Translations under genes and position numbers: made by a program | Source: Shewanella hanedai | Lineage (GTDB): Bacteria; Pseudomonadota; Gammaproteobacteria; Enterobacterales; Shewanellaceae | DNA: 64,000 nucleotides | Direction of reading: 5' to 3' | Assembly: GCF_007197645.1 (NCBI RefSeq) | Contig: NZ_VKGK01000013.1 | Location: 62,001 to 126,000 of the forward strand | Part shown: positions 46,272 through 55,167 of the stretch, piece by piece | Position numbering within the stretch: position 1 is the stretch's first letter | Layout of the letters: every line of letters starts with the position of its first letter | The notes under the pieces: generated by a model | Told to the model about the DNA's origin: nothing | The model's database searches: none | Seen by the model: the letters and a program-made list of their open reading frames with translations, nothing else

Positions 46272-46817
46272 ATGCGGCTCATAGTATTATCTGAAAGTGA
46301 CTCGTTTGATACAGATGAATGTGTCTCAATTTTTGGTCGCGAAACTGAATTGGCTGTTGTTAATTGCTTCAGTGAGGTTGAACGTATGAGCCTTACTGCC
46401 AATGAGGATGTTTTACTTCTGTTGACTTCTCGCTTAACAGACTCAGCGTTAGCTTTTATGCAAAGACTGATGAGGTACTCGGCTATTCCCTTGTTGGTGA
46501 GCGCACAAGAGTGGCAACATGAAGATCTTAAGTGTTTGCTTGAGTGTGGTCGGGTGACATTTGTGCCGGGACAATTAGATCTGAAGCGTTTAAGGAGTGT
46601 GGTTGAGTTGGCAAGGTTGCGGTTTGAAGGTGCTGGCACGCAGCTTGAAAAAATTAGCACTCTTGAGAACGCTTTACGAGCCCAAAAGCAGATGGCAAAA
46701 GTGAAAGCTAAATTACAAGCCGAAGGGTTAACTGAATCACAAGCCCACGAGCTATTACGGTCGCAAGCCATGAAGCAAGGGGTCTCATTAGATCAATTTG
46801 TCGGACAACTCGCTTAA
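46272..46817 (+). CDS. ANTAR-domain antiterminator (NasT-like)
   Basis: This is a protein of 181 residues. The C-terminal ANTAR domain (about 125-181) reads AKVKAKLQAEGLTESQAHEL, then LLRSQAMKQGVSLDQFV, and should bind RNA hairpins to stop termination. The N-terminal part looks like a response-regulator receiver, but the phosphorylation Asp expected near DVLLLLTSR is absent, so it is a pseudo-receiver. NasT proteins of this type are usually controlled by NasS, and no nasS is seen in the window. The likely target is the terminator in the nirB leader, 230 bp downstream. Confidence 0.82.
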   Translation: MRLIVLSESDSFDTDECVSIFGRETELAVVNCFSEVERMSLTANEDVLLLLTSRLTDSALAFMQRLMRYSAIPLLVSAQEWQHEDLKCLLECGRVTFVPGQLDLKRLRSVVELARLRFEGAGTQLEKISTLENALRAQKQMAKVKAKLQAEGLTESQAHELLRSQAMKQGVSLDQFVGQLA

Positions 46818-46880
46818 CCTCTATTTAACCATCTCTTTCGATCTTTCCTTCCTTTCACTTCTTTAATATCTGCTCACTTC

Positions 46881-46907
46881 TGGTGCATAGGAGCCTCACT
46901 TGTGCAA
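46881..46907. promoter_or_regulatory. Candidate NtrC-like sites upstream of nirB
   Basis: TGGTGCATAGG and TTGTGCAA give two GTGC half-sites in direct orientation, 75-100 bp before the sigma-54 element. They resemble the sites upstream of nasA and cobA, but less strictly. Confidence 0.4.
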
Positions 46908-46979
46908 AAAAGCCTTACCTCTTTATATATAGTGATAATTAAAGTTATTTAAAATCAATGATTTAAATCAAGTTAATTG

Positions 46980-46996
46980 TTGGCACACGCTTAGCA
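46980..46996 (+). promoter_or_regulatory. Sigma-54 promoter of nirB operon
   Basis: TTGGCACACGCTTAGCA has GG and GC 10 bases apart, with a perfect TTGGCAC -24 element. The transcript should begin near 47006 and include a leader of about 117 bases. Confidence 0.8.
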
Positions 46997-47012
46997 TTCT
47001 GTGTTGTAGAGC

Positions 47013-47035
47013 TTTATTTTTGTAATAAAAATGAA
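47013..47035 (+). other. First leader hairpin before nirB terminator
   Basis: TTTATTTTT and AAAAATGAA pair across a GTAAT loop, giving about nine A-U/G-U pairs at the start of the predicted nirB leader. ANTAR targets usually have two hairpins with six-base loops. This loop looks like five bases, so its role as an ANTAR site is uncertain. Confidence 0.35.
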
Positions 47036-47050
47036 AATTGATTGGCAATG

Positions 47051-47086
47051 GCGCCATGTTCCCCTCGAGGGAGCATGGCGCTTTTT
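47051..47086 (+). terminator. Leader terminator upstream of nirB
   Basis: GCGCCATG...CATGGCGC closes a long stem extended inwards by CCC/GGG (TTCCC, CTCGA loop, GGGAG), then TTTTT. It lies between the sigma-54 promoter and the nirB start, on the inside of the leader, and so must be overcome for nirBD expression. An ANTAR antiterminator gene is directly upstream. Confidence 0.9.
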
Positions 47087-47122
47087 GTTTTTAGCGTAGC
47101 AATGAAGAGTGGAGACGGGTCG

Positions 47123-49765
47123 ATGGGATGCATACAAACAACTCAAGTGCTAAACAGAGAATGTAGCGGAGATGATGGTGATCTAAGGCCTAAATTATTG
47201 ATCGTGGGTAATGGCATGGTAGGTCACCATTTTATAGAGCAGCTCTGTGAACAAGGCCTACATGAGATATATCAAGTTGAGGTATTCGGTGCTGAAAGCT
47301 TGCCTGCTTATGACAGGGTACAGCTTTCAAAATATTTTGAATCAGGCAGCGCCGATGCCTTGATGCTGGCGAGTGTTGAGGCTTATCAAGCTAAGGGGAT
47401 TCGTCTTCATTTAGACAAAGAAGTGATTCGCTTGGACGTTGATAATAAATGCCTACATACATCAGATGGTGACTTTTGGTTTTATGACAAGCTGCTTCTT
47501 TCTACCGGATCTTATCCCTTTGTGCCTCCGATTGAGGGAAAGGACCGTCAGCGATGTATGGTTTATCGCACCATTGATGATCTGCAGCAAATCCAAGCTG
47601 CGGCAGAAAATGCCACCTCTGGTGTTGTTGTTGGTGGCGGTTTGTTGGGACTTGAAGCGGCTAACGCGCTACTGACGTTAGGGCTTGATACTCATGTTGT
47701 CGAGTTTGCTCCTCAGTTGATGCCTGTTCAATTGAACGATAAGGCAGGGGAGCTTCTTTGTCATAAAATTGAAGCGTTAGGCGTCTCAGTGCATACCAGT
47801 AAAGCGACCACGGCCATTATTGATGGTGAACATGCATTTCATCGTATGACTTTCAATGATGATAGCCACTTAGAAACTGACTTAATCGTCTTTTCAGCCG
47901 GAATACGTCCCCAGGATAGTTTAGCCAGAGCCAGTGGTATTGAGGTCGGTGAACGAGGCGGGATAGTGATTGATGATCATTGCCTAACCTCTGATGGTGA
48001 TGTTTACGCTATCGGTGAATGTGCACTCTGGCAACAACAGATTTTTGGTCTGGTCGCCCCAGGTTATCAGATGGCGCGTACAGCCATTTCTCACCTCTCA
48101 GCCAAAGTATCAGGTAAAGAAGTGGCACCATTCAAAGGCGCGGATATGAGCACCAAGCTTAAGTTGCTTGGGGTGGATGTGGCCTCTATCGGCCAGAGCC
48201 GAGGTGTTGAAAATGCCCAATATGTTGAGCTCAGTGACAATCAAGCGGGAACGTATAAAAAGCTGTGGCTCGATGAAACTGGCCGTTTTCTAACAGGTGC
48301 AGTGTTGGTCGGTGATGTCACTGATTACAGTCTGCTACTTCATCAGTATCTTTCAGGCGATGCATTAACGGCACCGGCCATTGAGCTATTACAGCAGGAA
48401 GCTGGGACTGGCATCGAACTTAAAGATGAGTCGATTATTTGCTCATGCCATCAGGTGACGAAAGCGGACATCGTTGTGCGAGTGTTGGAGGGCGATCATA
48501 GCTTAGCCGCCATAAAAGGATGCACTAAAGCGGCGTCCGGATGTGGTGGTTGCAGTGCGTTAGTGCAACAAGTTATCACCCAGACCATGGAATCTCAGGG
48601 ATTAGAAACGTCTAAAGGGATCTGTTGTCATTTTGAACACGATAGACAATCTCTGTTTCACCTCTGTCAGGTTGAAGATATCCGAGATTTCCCCAGCTTA
48701 ATTAAGATTCATGGAAAGAGCGAAGTCAGTCAATTTGGATTGGGATGTGATATCTGCAAGCCGGTTGCCGCATCGATTTTTGCCACACTAGAAAATGAAT
48801 ACGTCCTCAATGTACAGCATGCCAATCTGCAAGACAGTAACGATGCATACCTTGGCAACTTACAAAAAGATGGCTCTTATTCTGTCGTGCCTCGTATCGC
48901 AGGGGGAGAGATCACACCGGATAAACTCATTGCGTTAGGAGAGATAGCCAAACGCCATGATCTTTATACCAAGATCACGGGCGGACAACGCATTGATCTC
49001 TTTGGGGCACAGCTCTCAGATCTGCCAATGATCTGGCAAGAGTTGGTTGATCAAGGTTTTGAAACAGGTCACGCCTACGGTAAATCACTCCGTACGGTCA
49101 AATCTTGTGTGGGCAGTACTTGGTGTCGTTATGGGGTACAGGATTCTGTGGGGTTAGCGATAGATCTGGAGAATCGTTATAAGGGTTTACGTGCGCCTCA
49201 TAAAATTAAGTTTGCGGTGTCGGGCTGCACTCGAGAGTGCGCAGAAGCACAAAGCAAAGATATCGGGGTGATAGCCAGTGATAAAGGTTGGAACCTCTAT
49301 GTTGGCGGTAATGGCGGTATGAGACCTAGACATGGAGATCTGTTTGCAACGGATCTGTCGACCAAGGAGCTAGTGATCTATATCGATAGGATCTTAATGT
49401 TCTACACCAAAACCGCTGCACGTCTGCAACGCACTTCCGTTTGGTTAGAGTCGCTTGAGGGGGGATTAGCATATCTGCAATCCGTGGTGATTGAAGACAG
49501 TTTAGGTCTGGCTGCAGAGCTTGAAACTCACATGGATAAGTTAGTTTCAACCTATCAATGTGAATGGAAAACCAGTTTAGACAACCCTACATTTCTATCC
49601 CGATTCAGTGAGTTCGTTAACCCTGAATCAATGCCAATTTTAGCGGTTGAACAATACGGATACAGCCGTGGGCAACGCTTCCCTATCGCGCCATCAAGCA
49701 AGATTAACGTGATTAATTTACCTGTCGATGAAGTTGTTCAATCAACTGAACTTAATGAAGTTTAA
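47123..49765 (+). CDS. nirB: Assimilatory nitrite reductase (NAD(P)H) large subunit NirB
   Basis: This cytoplasmic enzyme reduces nitrite to ammonium with NAD(P)H, FAD, [Fe-S] and sirohaem. It has 880 residues. An N-terminal FAD/NADH domain (IVGNGMVGHHF, GGGLLGLEAANAL, VYAIGECALW) is followed by a [2Fe-2S] BFD domain (CSCHQVTKAD...CGGC). The sulfite/nitrite reductase half-domains then follow, with the sirohaem/[4Fe-4S] ligands in CVGSTWCRYG and GCTRECAEAQ. The frame is open from 47042 through the terminator, but the ATG at 47123 follows GGAG and lies behind the leader, so it is chosen. Confidence 0.95.
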   Translation: MGCIQTTQVLNRECSGDDGDLRPKLLIVGNGMVGHHFIEQLCEQGLHEIYQVEVFGAESLPAYDRVQLSKYFESGSADALMLASVEAYQAKGIRLHLDKEVIRLDVDNKCLHTSDGDFWFYDKLLLSTGSYPFVPPIEGKDRQRCMVYRTIDDLQQIQAAAENATSGVVVGGGLLGLEAANALLTLGLDTHVVEFAPQLMPVQLNDKAGELLCHKIEALGVSVHTSKATTAIIDGEHAFHRMTFNDDSHLETDLIVFSAGIRPQDSLARASGIEVGERGGIVIDDHCLTSDGDVYAIGECALWQQQIFGLVAPGYQMARTAISHLSAKVSGKEVAPFKGADMSTKLKLLGVDVASIGQSRGVENAQYVELSDNQAGTYKKLWLDETGRFLTGAVLVGDVTDYSLLLHQYLSGDALTAPAIELLQQEAGTGIELKDESIICSCHQVTKADIVVRVLEGDHSLAAIKGCTKAASGCGGCSALVQQVITQTMESQGLETSKGICCHFEHDRQSLFHLCQVEDIRDFPSLIKIHGKSEVSQFGLGCDICKPVAASIFATLENEYVLNVQHANLQDSNDAYLGNLQKDGSYSVVPRIAGGEITPDKLIALGEIAKRHDLYTKITGGQRIDLFGAQLSDLPMIWQELVDQGFETGHAYGKSLRTVKSCVGSTWCRYGVQDSVGLAIDLENRYKGLRAPHKIKFAVSGCTRECAEAQSKDIGVIASDKGWNLYVGGNGGMRPRHGDLFATDLSTKELVIYIDRILMFYTKTAARLQRTSVWLESLEGGLAYLQSVVIEDSLGLAAELETHMDKLVSTYQCEWKTSLDNPTFLSRFSEFVNPESMPILAVEQYGYSRGQRFPIAPSSKINVINLPVDEVVQSTELNEV

Positions 49766-49797
49766 TACTAGTTTCGCGAAATATAAGGAGAGCGAAT

Positions 49798-50154
49798 ATG
49801 AGTTGGATCAACATTTGTGATGAGAAAGCGCTCCCCAGTTTTGGGGGCATAGCAGCATGGATTGAGAATAGGGCGATAGCCATTTTCAACTTGAAAGAAC
49901 AGGGATTATTTGCGATTTGCAACACGGATCCAGCAACGGGAGTCAGCCTACTTTCTCGAGGACTTATCTGCGAGCTTGAGGGGGACATTTTTGTCGCTTC
50001 TCCGCTGCATAAACAGCACTACAGCTTAACTAATGGTCAGTGTATTGAGGATGCCAATTTGAGTGTTCTGCTATATCGGGTTCGCTGTGAAAATGGAAGG
50101 GTGTGGGTTCAACCTACATCAGAAGCAATTGATTCACTGAGTTCAGGGAGCTAA
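49798..50154 (+). CDS. nirD: Nitrite reductase small subunit NirD
   Basis: This is the Rieske-fold partner of NirB, with 118 residues. It has the NirD pattern (SWINICDEKALPSFGGIAAWI, AIFNL, ICNTDPATGVSLLSRGLIC, VASPLHKQHYSLTNGQC), without the Cys-His ligands of true Rieske proteins, as is normal for NirD. AAGGAG precedes the ATG. Its stop overlaps the transporter start. Confidence 0.93.
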   Translation: MSWINICDEKALPSFGGIAAWIENRAIAIFNLKEQGLFAICNTDPATGVSLLSRGLICELEGDIFVASPLHKQHYSLTNGQCIEDANLSVLLYRVRCENGRVWVQPTSEAIDSLSSGS

Positions 50155-51623
50155 TGATGAACAGAGACAAATTTAATCTATTTTCATTTTCAGGGAAGAT
50201 GAAAATCATGCACATGAGCTGGATGGCCTTCTTTATTACGTTTGTGGTTTGGTTTAATGCCGCCCCCTTGATGAGTGTTATTGCTGACAGTTTAGGGTTA
50301 ACGAAAGATCAGATAAAAACCTTACTGATACTCAATGTCGCTCTAACCATTCCTGCCCGTATTATTATTGGCATGGTCACAGATAAGATAGGGCCTAGGC
50401 TGACTTACTCGGGGTTACTGATTCTGTGTAGTATTCCCTGTTTCATGTTTGCATTGGGCAATAGTTTTGAGCAGCTTGCTTTAGCTCGATTCCTGCTTGG
50501 GTTTATCGGTGCTGGGTTTGTTATTGGGATCCGCATGGTCAGTGAATGGTTTCCCGCCAATGAGCTAGGGACTGCCGAGGGTATATACGGTGGTTGGGGT
50601 AATTTCGGCTCAGCTGCTGCGGCCTTTACCCTACCTGTGGTTGCATTGGCTTTTGGTGGTGAAGATGGCTGGCGATATGCTATTGCTGCCACAGGCATAC
50701 TCAGCTTTCTCTTTGGTGTTATCTATTATGTTAATGTTAGCGATACCCCAAAAGGGTCAACCTATTTTAAGCCTAAAAAAGCGGGGGCATTAGAGGTTAC
50801 GAGTAAAGGCGATCTTGCGCTGCTCGTTGTGATGAAACTGCCTATGTACGCCACGTTAGCGCTGCTGGGATGGAAGCTGTCGCCCTCCGGTGTGAGTATG
50901 TTTAGTCAAAATGGTACCGAGCTTATCTATGGAGTATTGATATTAATATTGGCTGTCGATTTATACCTGACCTATCAGGTGAATAAGCATCTGTTTGATG
51001 GGCCGGTACCTGAGTTTGAGCGTTATCCCTTTAAGCAGGTTGCCGTACTTAATGTACTCTATTTTTCCACTTTTGGTTCTGAGCTTGCGGTGGTCTCTAT
51101 GCTCCCGTTATATTTTGCTGAAACCTTTGAGCTTGGATTAGCACAAGCGGGCATGTTGGCATCGAGCTATGCTTTTATGAATTTAGTATCTCGCCCTGGT
51201 GGCGGTTGGATAAGTGATAGATGTGGGCGTAAACCGACCTTGATGATCTTAACTGCAGGCTTAGCGCTGGGATATTTAGGCATGGCGCAGATAAGTGGTG
51301 ATTGGTCACTACCTTTGGCTGTGCTTATGGTGATGACGTGCTCTTTCTTTGTTCAAGGTGGTGAAGGTGCTGTTTTTGCTGCGGTACCTTTGATTAAGCG
51401 CAGATTAACTGGGCAAATTGCTGGTATGACTGGGGCTTATGGCAATGTTGGGGCAGTATTTTTCTTAACGGTTTATTCTGTGGTGTCAACCCAGGTGTTT
51501 TTCTATGTCATTGCAGCAAGTGCGGTACTTGGACTGATTAGCTTACTATTTTTATCTGAGCCTAAGGGGCACATGACTGAAGTCAATGAGGATGGCGAAG
51601 TCACCATGATAAGCGTGAGCTAG
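50154..51623 (+). CDS. NarK/NasA-type nitrate/nitrite MFS transporter
   Basis: This is an inner-membrane protein of 489 residues with about 12 helices. The N-terminal helix and GMVTDKIGPRLTYSG loop, FLLGFIGAGFVIGIRMVSEWFP, GTAEGIYGGWGNFGSA (nitrate signature) and the second MFS loop ISDRCGRKP identify the NNP family. It should bring nitrate into the cell for NasA and NirBD. The start is the ATG at 50154 or, with better ribosome-site spacing, 50157. The following kinase gene overlaps by one base. Confidence 0.9.
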   Translation: MMNRDKFNLFSFSGKMKIMHMSWMAFFITFVVWFNAAPLMSVIADSLGLTKDQIKTLLILNVALTIPARIIIGMVTDKIGPRLTYSGLLILCSIPCFMFALGNSFEQLALARFLLGFIGAGFVIGIRMVSEWFPANELGTAEGIYGGWGNFGSAAAAFTLPVVALAFGGEDGWRYAIAATGILSFLFGVIYYVNVSDTPKGSTYFKPKKAGALEVTSKGDLALLVVMKLPMYATLALLGWKLSPSGVSMFSQNGTELIYGVLILILAVDLYLTYQVNKHLFDGPVPEFERYPFKQVAVLNVLYFSTFGSELAVVSMLPLYFAETFELGLAQAGMLASSYAFMNLVSRPGGGWISDRCGRKPTLMILTAGLALGYLGMAQISGDWSLPLAVLMVMTCSFFVQGGEGAVFAAVPLIKRRLTGQIAGMTGAYGNVGAVFFLTVYSVVSTQVFFYVIAASAVLGLISLLFLSEPKGHMTEVNEDGEVTMISVS

Positions 51624-53422
51624 TGGGAACCTCAGCAGAAGGGCTTGATATTGCACTGCCATTAAACGGCAAACTTGAGATTAATGCTGGGCAATATTCA
51701 AGCTGTGGATGTAAGCCGACAAATGAAGATGCGGTGGGGATCCGTATTCCTGATGGGTTAATGTTAACCACAAAAGGAGCTGTGTCGGTGATCTGTGATG
51801 GAGTGAGCGCTGCTGAAGCGGCCGAAAAGGCCAGCCATATCAGTGTGACCAACTTCATCTCTGATTACTATTCGACGCCAGATACCTGGGGGGTGAAAAA
51901 GTCTAGCTCGCAGGTATTGACGGCACTAAACCGTTGGCTGTTTGGTTTAGGGCAAGATTACCGTGATGCAAGAAGAGGGTATGTTTGTACTTTCACTGCA
52001 CTTATCTTTAAGTCCTGCAGTGTTCATCTTCTGCATGTTGGAGATTCCCGTGCTTATCGCTTTCGAGATGGTAAATTGGCGAGATTAAGCCGAGATCATG
52101 TCAGTATATTGAGCCCCACTAAGCGCTATCTTGCCCGAGCATTAGGCTTGGATGTCAAGCTTGATGTGGATTATCGTCAGTTGGATCTTGAAGTGAATGA
52201 TCTTTATCTACTGACCACAGATGGTATTCATGATGTGTTTACAGATATCGAGCTCTGCGATGAGCTGGAACAGTGGCTGAGCGACATGAGAGCCACAGTG
52301 AGTTCGGTCTCGAATCTCGCTCTCACAGAGTTAGATTTATTTTGTCAAAAGATCTGCAAACTCGCGATTGAAAAGGGCAGTGACGATAACGTCAGTTGTC
52401 AGCTGCTTTCGATTGACTCTCTGCCTTCGCAAAATATCAATGACATCTATCAGCAATTGTCAGAGCAGCCTTTTCCACCCCCTTTATCAGTCGGCATGAA
52501 ATTAGACGGCTATCGGGTTGACCAAGTCTTACACCAGAGCCAACGCAGCCAAGTCTACTTAGTGAGCGATGAAGCGGGCAATAAAGTGTGCCTCAAGACA
52601 CCTTCTGTTAACTATCTCGATGATGCAGCCTATATTGAACGATTTATACTTGAGAGCTGGATTGGCCATCGGATCCATAGCCCAAATGTGGTGAAGTTAC
52701 TTGATAGAGATAAACCAAAATCTGCACTCTATTACGTCACTGAACACTTAAATGGAATGCCGCTTAATTTATGGATAAGCCGCAACCCTAGCGCGTCGGT
52801 GCAAGAGGTGCTGATGCTACTTAAACAAATAGAGTCAGGAGTCAGGGCTTTCCATCGAAAGGAGACACTGCACCAAGACCTTAAGCCCGATAACATCTTT
52901 CTCACTTATGAAGGTCAGATTAAAATTATTGATTTTGGATCTTGTTATATCAAAGGCGTGGCTGAAATCGAGACGCCACTGCAACGGGATAGGATATTAG
53001 GGACTGCAGATTACTCAGCGCCAGAAAGCGTGCTTGGTTATCGAGTAGGTAACAAGGCTGATTTGTTTTCATTAGCGGTGGTCGCATTTGAGATGTTTAC
53101 AGGTCAATTACCTTTTAAGGGGAGGTTGGCTCAATGCCGAACCAAGGCAGATTACCAAAACCTTCTCTATATACCCTGTTATGAGCTAAATCCGTTAATC
53201 CCACTCTGGATAGATAAACCATTGAAGAAAGCGCTCAGTTTAGATCCCGAACATAGACAAGGCGATACCTCTGAGTTTATCTATGAGTTGCATCAACCCA
53301 TAACAGATAAGGATAAGCCTCAACTCAGGCTCTCTGTGCTAGATAGGCATCCATTAAGGTTTTGGAAAGGACTGACATTGTTCTTTGCACTTTCAACTTT
53401 GCTACTGTTACTTTTCCATTGA
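51623..53422 (+). CDS. PP2C phosphatase-Ser/Thr kinase fusion, membrane-anchored
   Basis: This is a protein of 599 residues. Residues about 20-265 are a PP2C phosphatase: YSSCGCKPTNEDAVG, VICDGVSAAEAAEKAS, HVGDSRAYRFRDG, LTTDGIHD and GSDDNVSCQ. Residues about 290-560 are a protein kinase: VCLKTP (Lys), HQDLKPDN (non-RD), IIDFGS and YSAPE. A C-terminal membrane helix ends the protein (about 578-598). Similar fusions are known beside nitrate transporters in Pseudomonas and related bacteria. The GTG start overlaps the transporter stop by one base, so it probably controls transporter or enzyme activity; the target is unknown. Confidence 0.88.
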   Translation: MGTSAEGLDIALPLNGKLEINAGQYSSCGCKPTNEDAVGIRIPDGLMLTTKGAVSVICDGVSAAEAAEKASHISVTNFISDYYSTPDTWGVKKSSSQVLTALNRWLFGLGQDYRDARRGYVCTFTALIFKSCSVHLLHVGDSRAYRFRDGKLARLSRDHVSILSPTKRYLARALGLDVKLDVDYRQLDLEVNDLYLLTTDGIHDVFTDIELCDELEQWLSDMRATVSSVSNLALTELDLFCQKICKLAIEKGSDDNVSCQLLSIDSLPSQNINDIYQQLSEQPFPPPLSVGMKLDGYRVDQVLHQSQRSQVYLVSDEAGNKVCLKTPSVNYLDDAAYIERFILESWIGHRIHSPNVVKLLDRDKPKSALYYVTEHLNGMPLNLWISRNPSASVQEVLMLLKQIESGVRAFHRKETLHQDLKPDNIFLTYEGQIKIIDFGSCYIKGVAEIETPLQRDRILGTADYSAPESVLGYRVGNKADLFSLAVVAFEMFTGQLPFKGRLAQCRTKADYQNLLYIPCYELNPLIPLWIDKPLKKALSLDPEHRQGDTSEFIYELHQPITDKDKPQLRLSVLDRHPLRFWKGLTLFFALSTLLLLLFH

Positions 53423-53579
53423 GGAGGTGACGAAATATTAGGTGGATTCATCTGTAAGTTGAAAACTTCGGGGAGTTGAGATAGCTTGTGGTGTTGGAGT
53501 TAGCATTTTTGTTTGAGCGAAAAGTGCTGATTAGAATGCAGGATACAGCAAGTTGTGTCAGTTGCCGAAGGAGTGGTGG

Positions 53580-54749
53580 ATGTTGTTTAATAAAGTGAGT
53601 TTTGTTTGTCTATTGTGTTGTACCTCAATCTTAGGTTGCAGTAATAGAGTTGAAATAACGACAAAACCCAGCTACCCTCAAACCAATGATGCGCTGTTCT
53701 CTTCAATGTCGCCTTCTATCCCCAGTTTTGAAAGCTTAGTCATGTTAACTCCATCTCAGATAAATGATATTAATAATTTTGTTCGCCGCGATGATATCGC
53801 TCAATTACCCAAGAATAAACAAGTCCATGAGTATCTGACGAAGAAGCTAGTTAATTTTAATTATGAGGGTGAAAATTTCTCAGCAACCGATGCACTCGCA
53901 AAAGGGAGCGGTAACTGCATGACATTAGCGCTGCTGAGTTACGCAGTAGCAAAAGAGTTAAATGTACAGGCTATTTTTCAAGTCATGCACACGGCACCTA
54001 TGCTGTTAGAGGTGAGAGCTGGTCTGGCGGTTACATCTGACCATGTCAGAACATTTCTCTATGAAGATAAGCAAGAAGGTGAAGAGAAAGGTTTTTATTT
54101 TTCAGATAGAAACTATGCCGTGATCGATTACTTCCCTGGCAGATATGATCGAGCTGGGAAAATCATCGATGAAGAGCGGTTTATTGCCATGTACTACCGT
54201 AATTTAGCTGCCGATGCCTTGCTCAATGATGAGCTAACTCTCTCTTTTGCACTGCTTAAGCTTGGGGCAAGTTATGATCCTGATTACGCACCGATTCTGA
54301 ATATGATGGCAGTAGTGCATCGTAGAGCGGGTGATGATCAAACCGCAGAAGATTTTTATCGTTATGGGTTAGAGGTGTCTGAATCTAAAATAAGTTTGCT
54401 TAGTAATTATCATTATTTGCTTATCTCTCAGGGGAAATTAGATTCTGCCGAACAAATAAAACAAACATTATTGAGTTTAGATGATCCGACTCCCTACAAT
54501 TGGTACTTACTTGGTAAAACCTCACTAGAAGAAGGGGACTACTCAAGTGCGTATATATATTTGAGCAAATTCTTGAAGAATAGTCCTTATTATCATCAAG
54601 CCTATATTGAATTGGCCACTGCACAATATGCGCTAGGAAAAACGGGTGCAGCTGAGGAATCGTTGAAAACAGCTTTGGAATATACTCAACTTTCTAAAAC
54701 CCAGAGTCAATATAAAGCTAAGTTAGCCTGGCTTCAGCAGAGTGAATAG
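53580..54749 (+). CDS. Lipoprotein with transglutaminase-like and TPR domains
   Basis: This is a protein of about 389 residues. A lipoprotein signal ends in SILGC (C20). Residues about 70-200 resemble a transglutaminase-like core with GSGNCMTLALLSYAVAKEL (Cys) and HVRTFLYE (His). The second half has five to six TPR-like repeats (LLKLGASYDPDYAPILNMMAVVHRRAGD onwards). The ATG at 53580 is chosen because GGAG lies 6 bases upstream and it starts the lipobox. It lies 157 bp after the kinase fusion. A link to nitrate assimilation is only by position. Confidence 0.75.
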   Translation: MLFNKVSFVCLLCCTSILGCSNRVEITTKPSYPQTNDALFSSMSPSIPSFESLVMLTPSQINDINNFVRRDDIAQLPKNKQVHEYLTKKLVNFNYEGENFSATDALAKGSGNCMTLALLSYAVAKELNVQAIFQVMHTAPMLLEVRAGLAVTSDHVRTFLYEDKQEGEEKGFYFSDRNYAVIDYFPGRYDRAGKIIDEERFIAMYYRNLAADALLNDELTLSFALLKLGASYDPDYAPILNMMAVVHRRAGDDQTAEDFYRYGLEVSESKISLLSNYHYLLISQGKLDSAEQIKQTLLSLDDPTPYNWYLLGKTSLEEGDYSSAYIYLSKFLKNSPYYHQAYIELATAQYALGKTGAAEESLKTALEYTQLSKTQSQYKAKLAWLQQSE

Positions 54750-55167
54750 TAAGTGGATTAGAGTCTATATTATGGATTTTTTTAGTAGTTAAGTATTAGT
54801 ATAAAGGTAAAAATAGCTGTTTTGTGAAGTGATCTTAATACTTTAGAATGACGATGTTGTTATCTATCATCTACATACTACTGAATTAACGGTTATTAGT
54901 GCTGTTAATTATTGCACTATGGCTTATTTATTGAGAAACGTTATCATTTAAAATAAAGTTTTCTTTGAAATCGGATAGTGAAGTTTGTTTATTAGTGCCC
55001 ATCAATGTTAATGCTAAATACAATAACTTGACGGGATATTCGTTGCTATTTTTGTTCATCAACAAAATATAATGTATAGGTTATTCGTTTTAATTGGTGT
55101 AACTTGTATGTCTGTGCCTGTTTGGGCAGTCAATATGCATTAATTTTGTAGACATGGAGTCAGCAGT
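54750..55167. other. Intergenic region before CsgD-like gene
   Basis: This 418-bp, strongly AT-rich stretch has no supportable gene. No terminator or promoter could be placed with confidence. The ribosome site of the next gene (GGAG) lies near 55158. Confidence 0.4.

Noticed and set aside
46268..46771. 167-codon open frame opposite the ANTAR gene
   Set aside because: It is fully antisense to a well-supported ANTAR protein, is Cys/Ser-rich without motifs, and has no ribosome site.
47042..47122. N-terminal extension of nirB
   Set aside because: These codons run through a strong terminator hairpin in the leader. The ATG at 47123 has a better ribosome site and fits NirB length.
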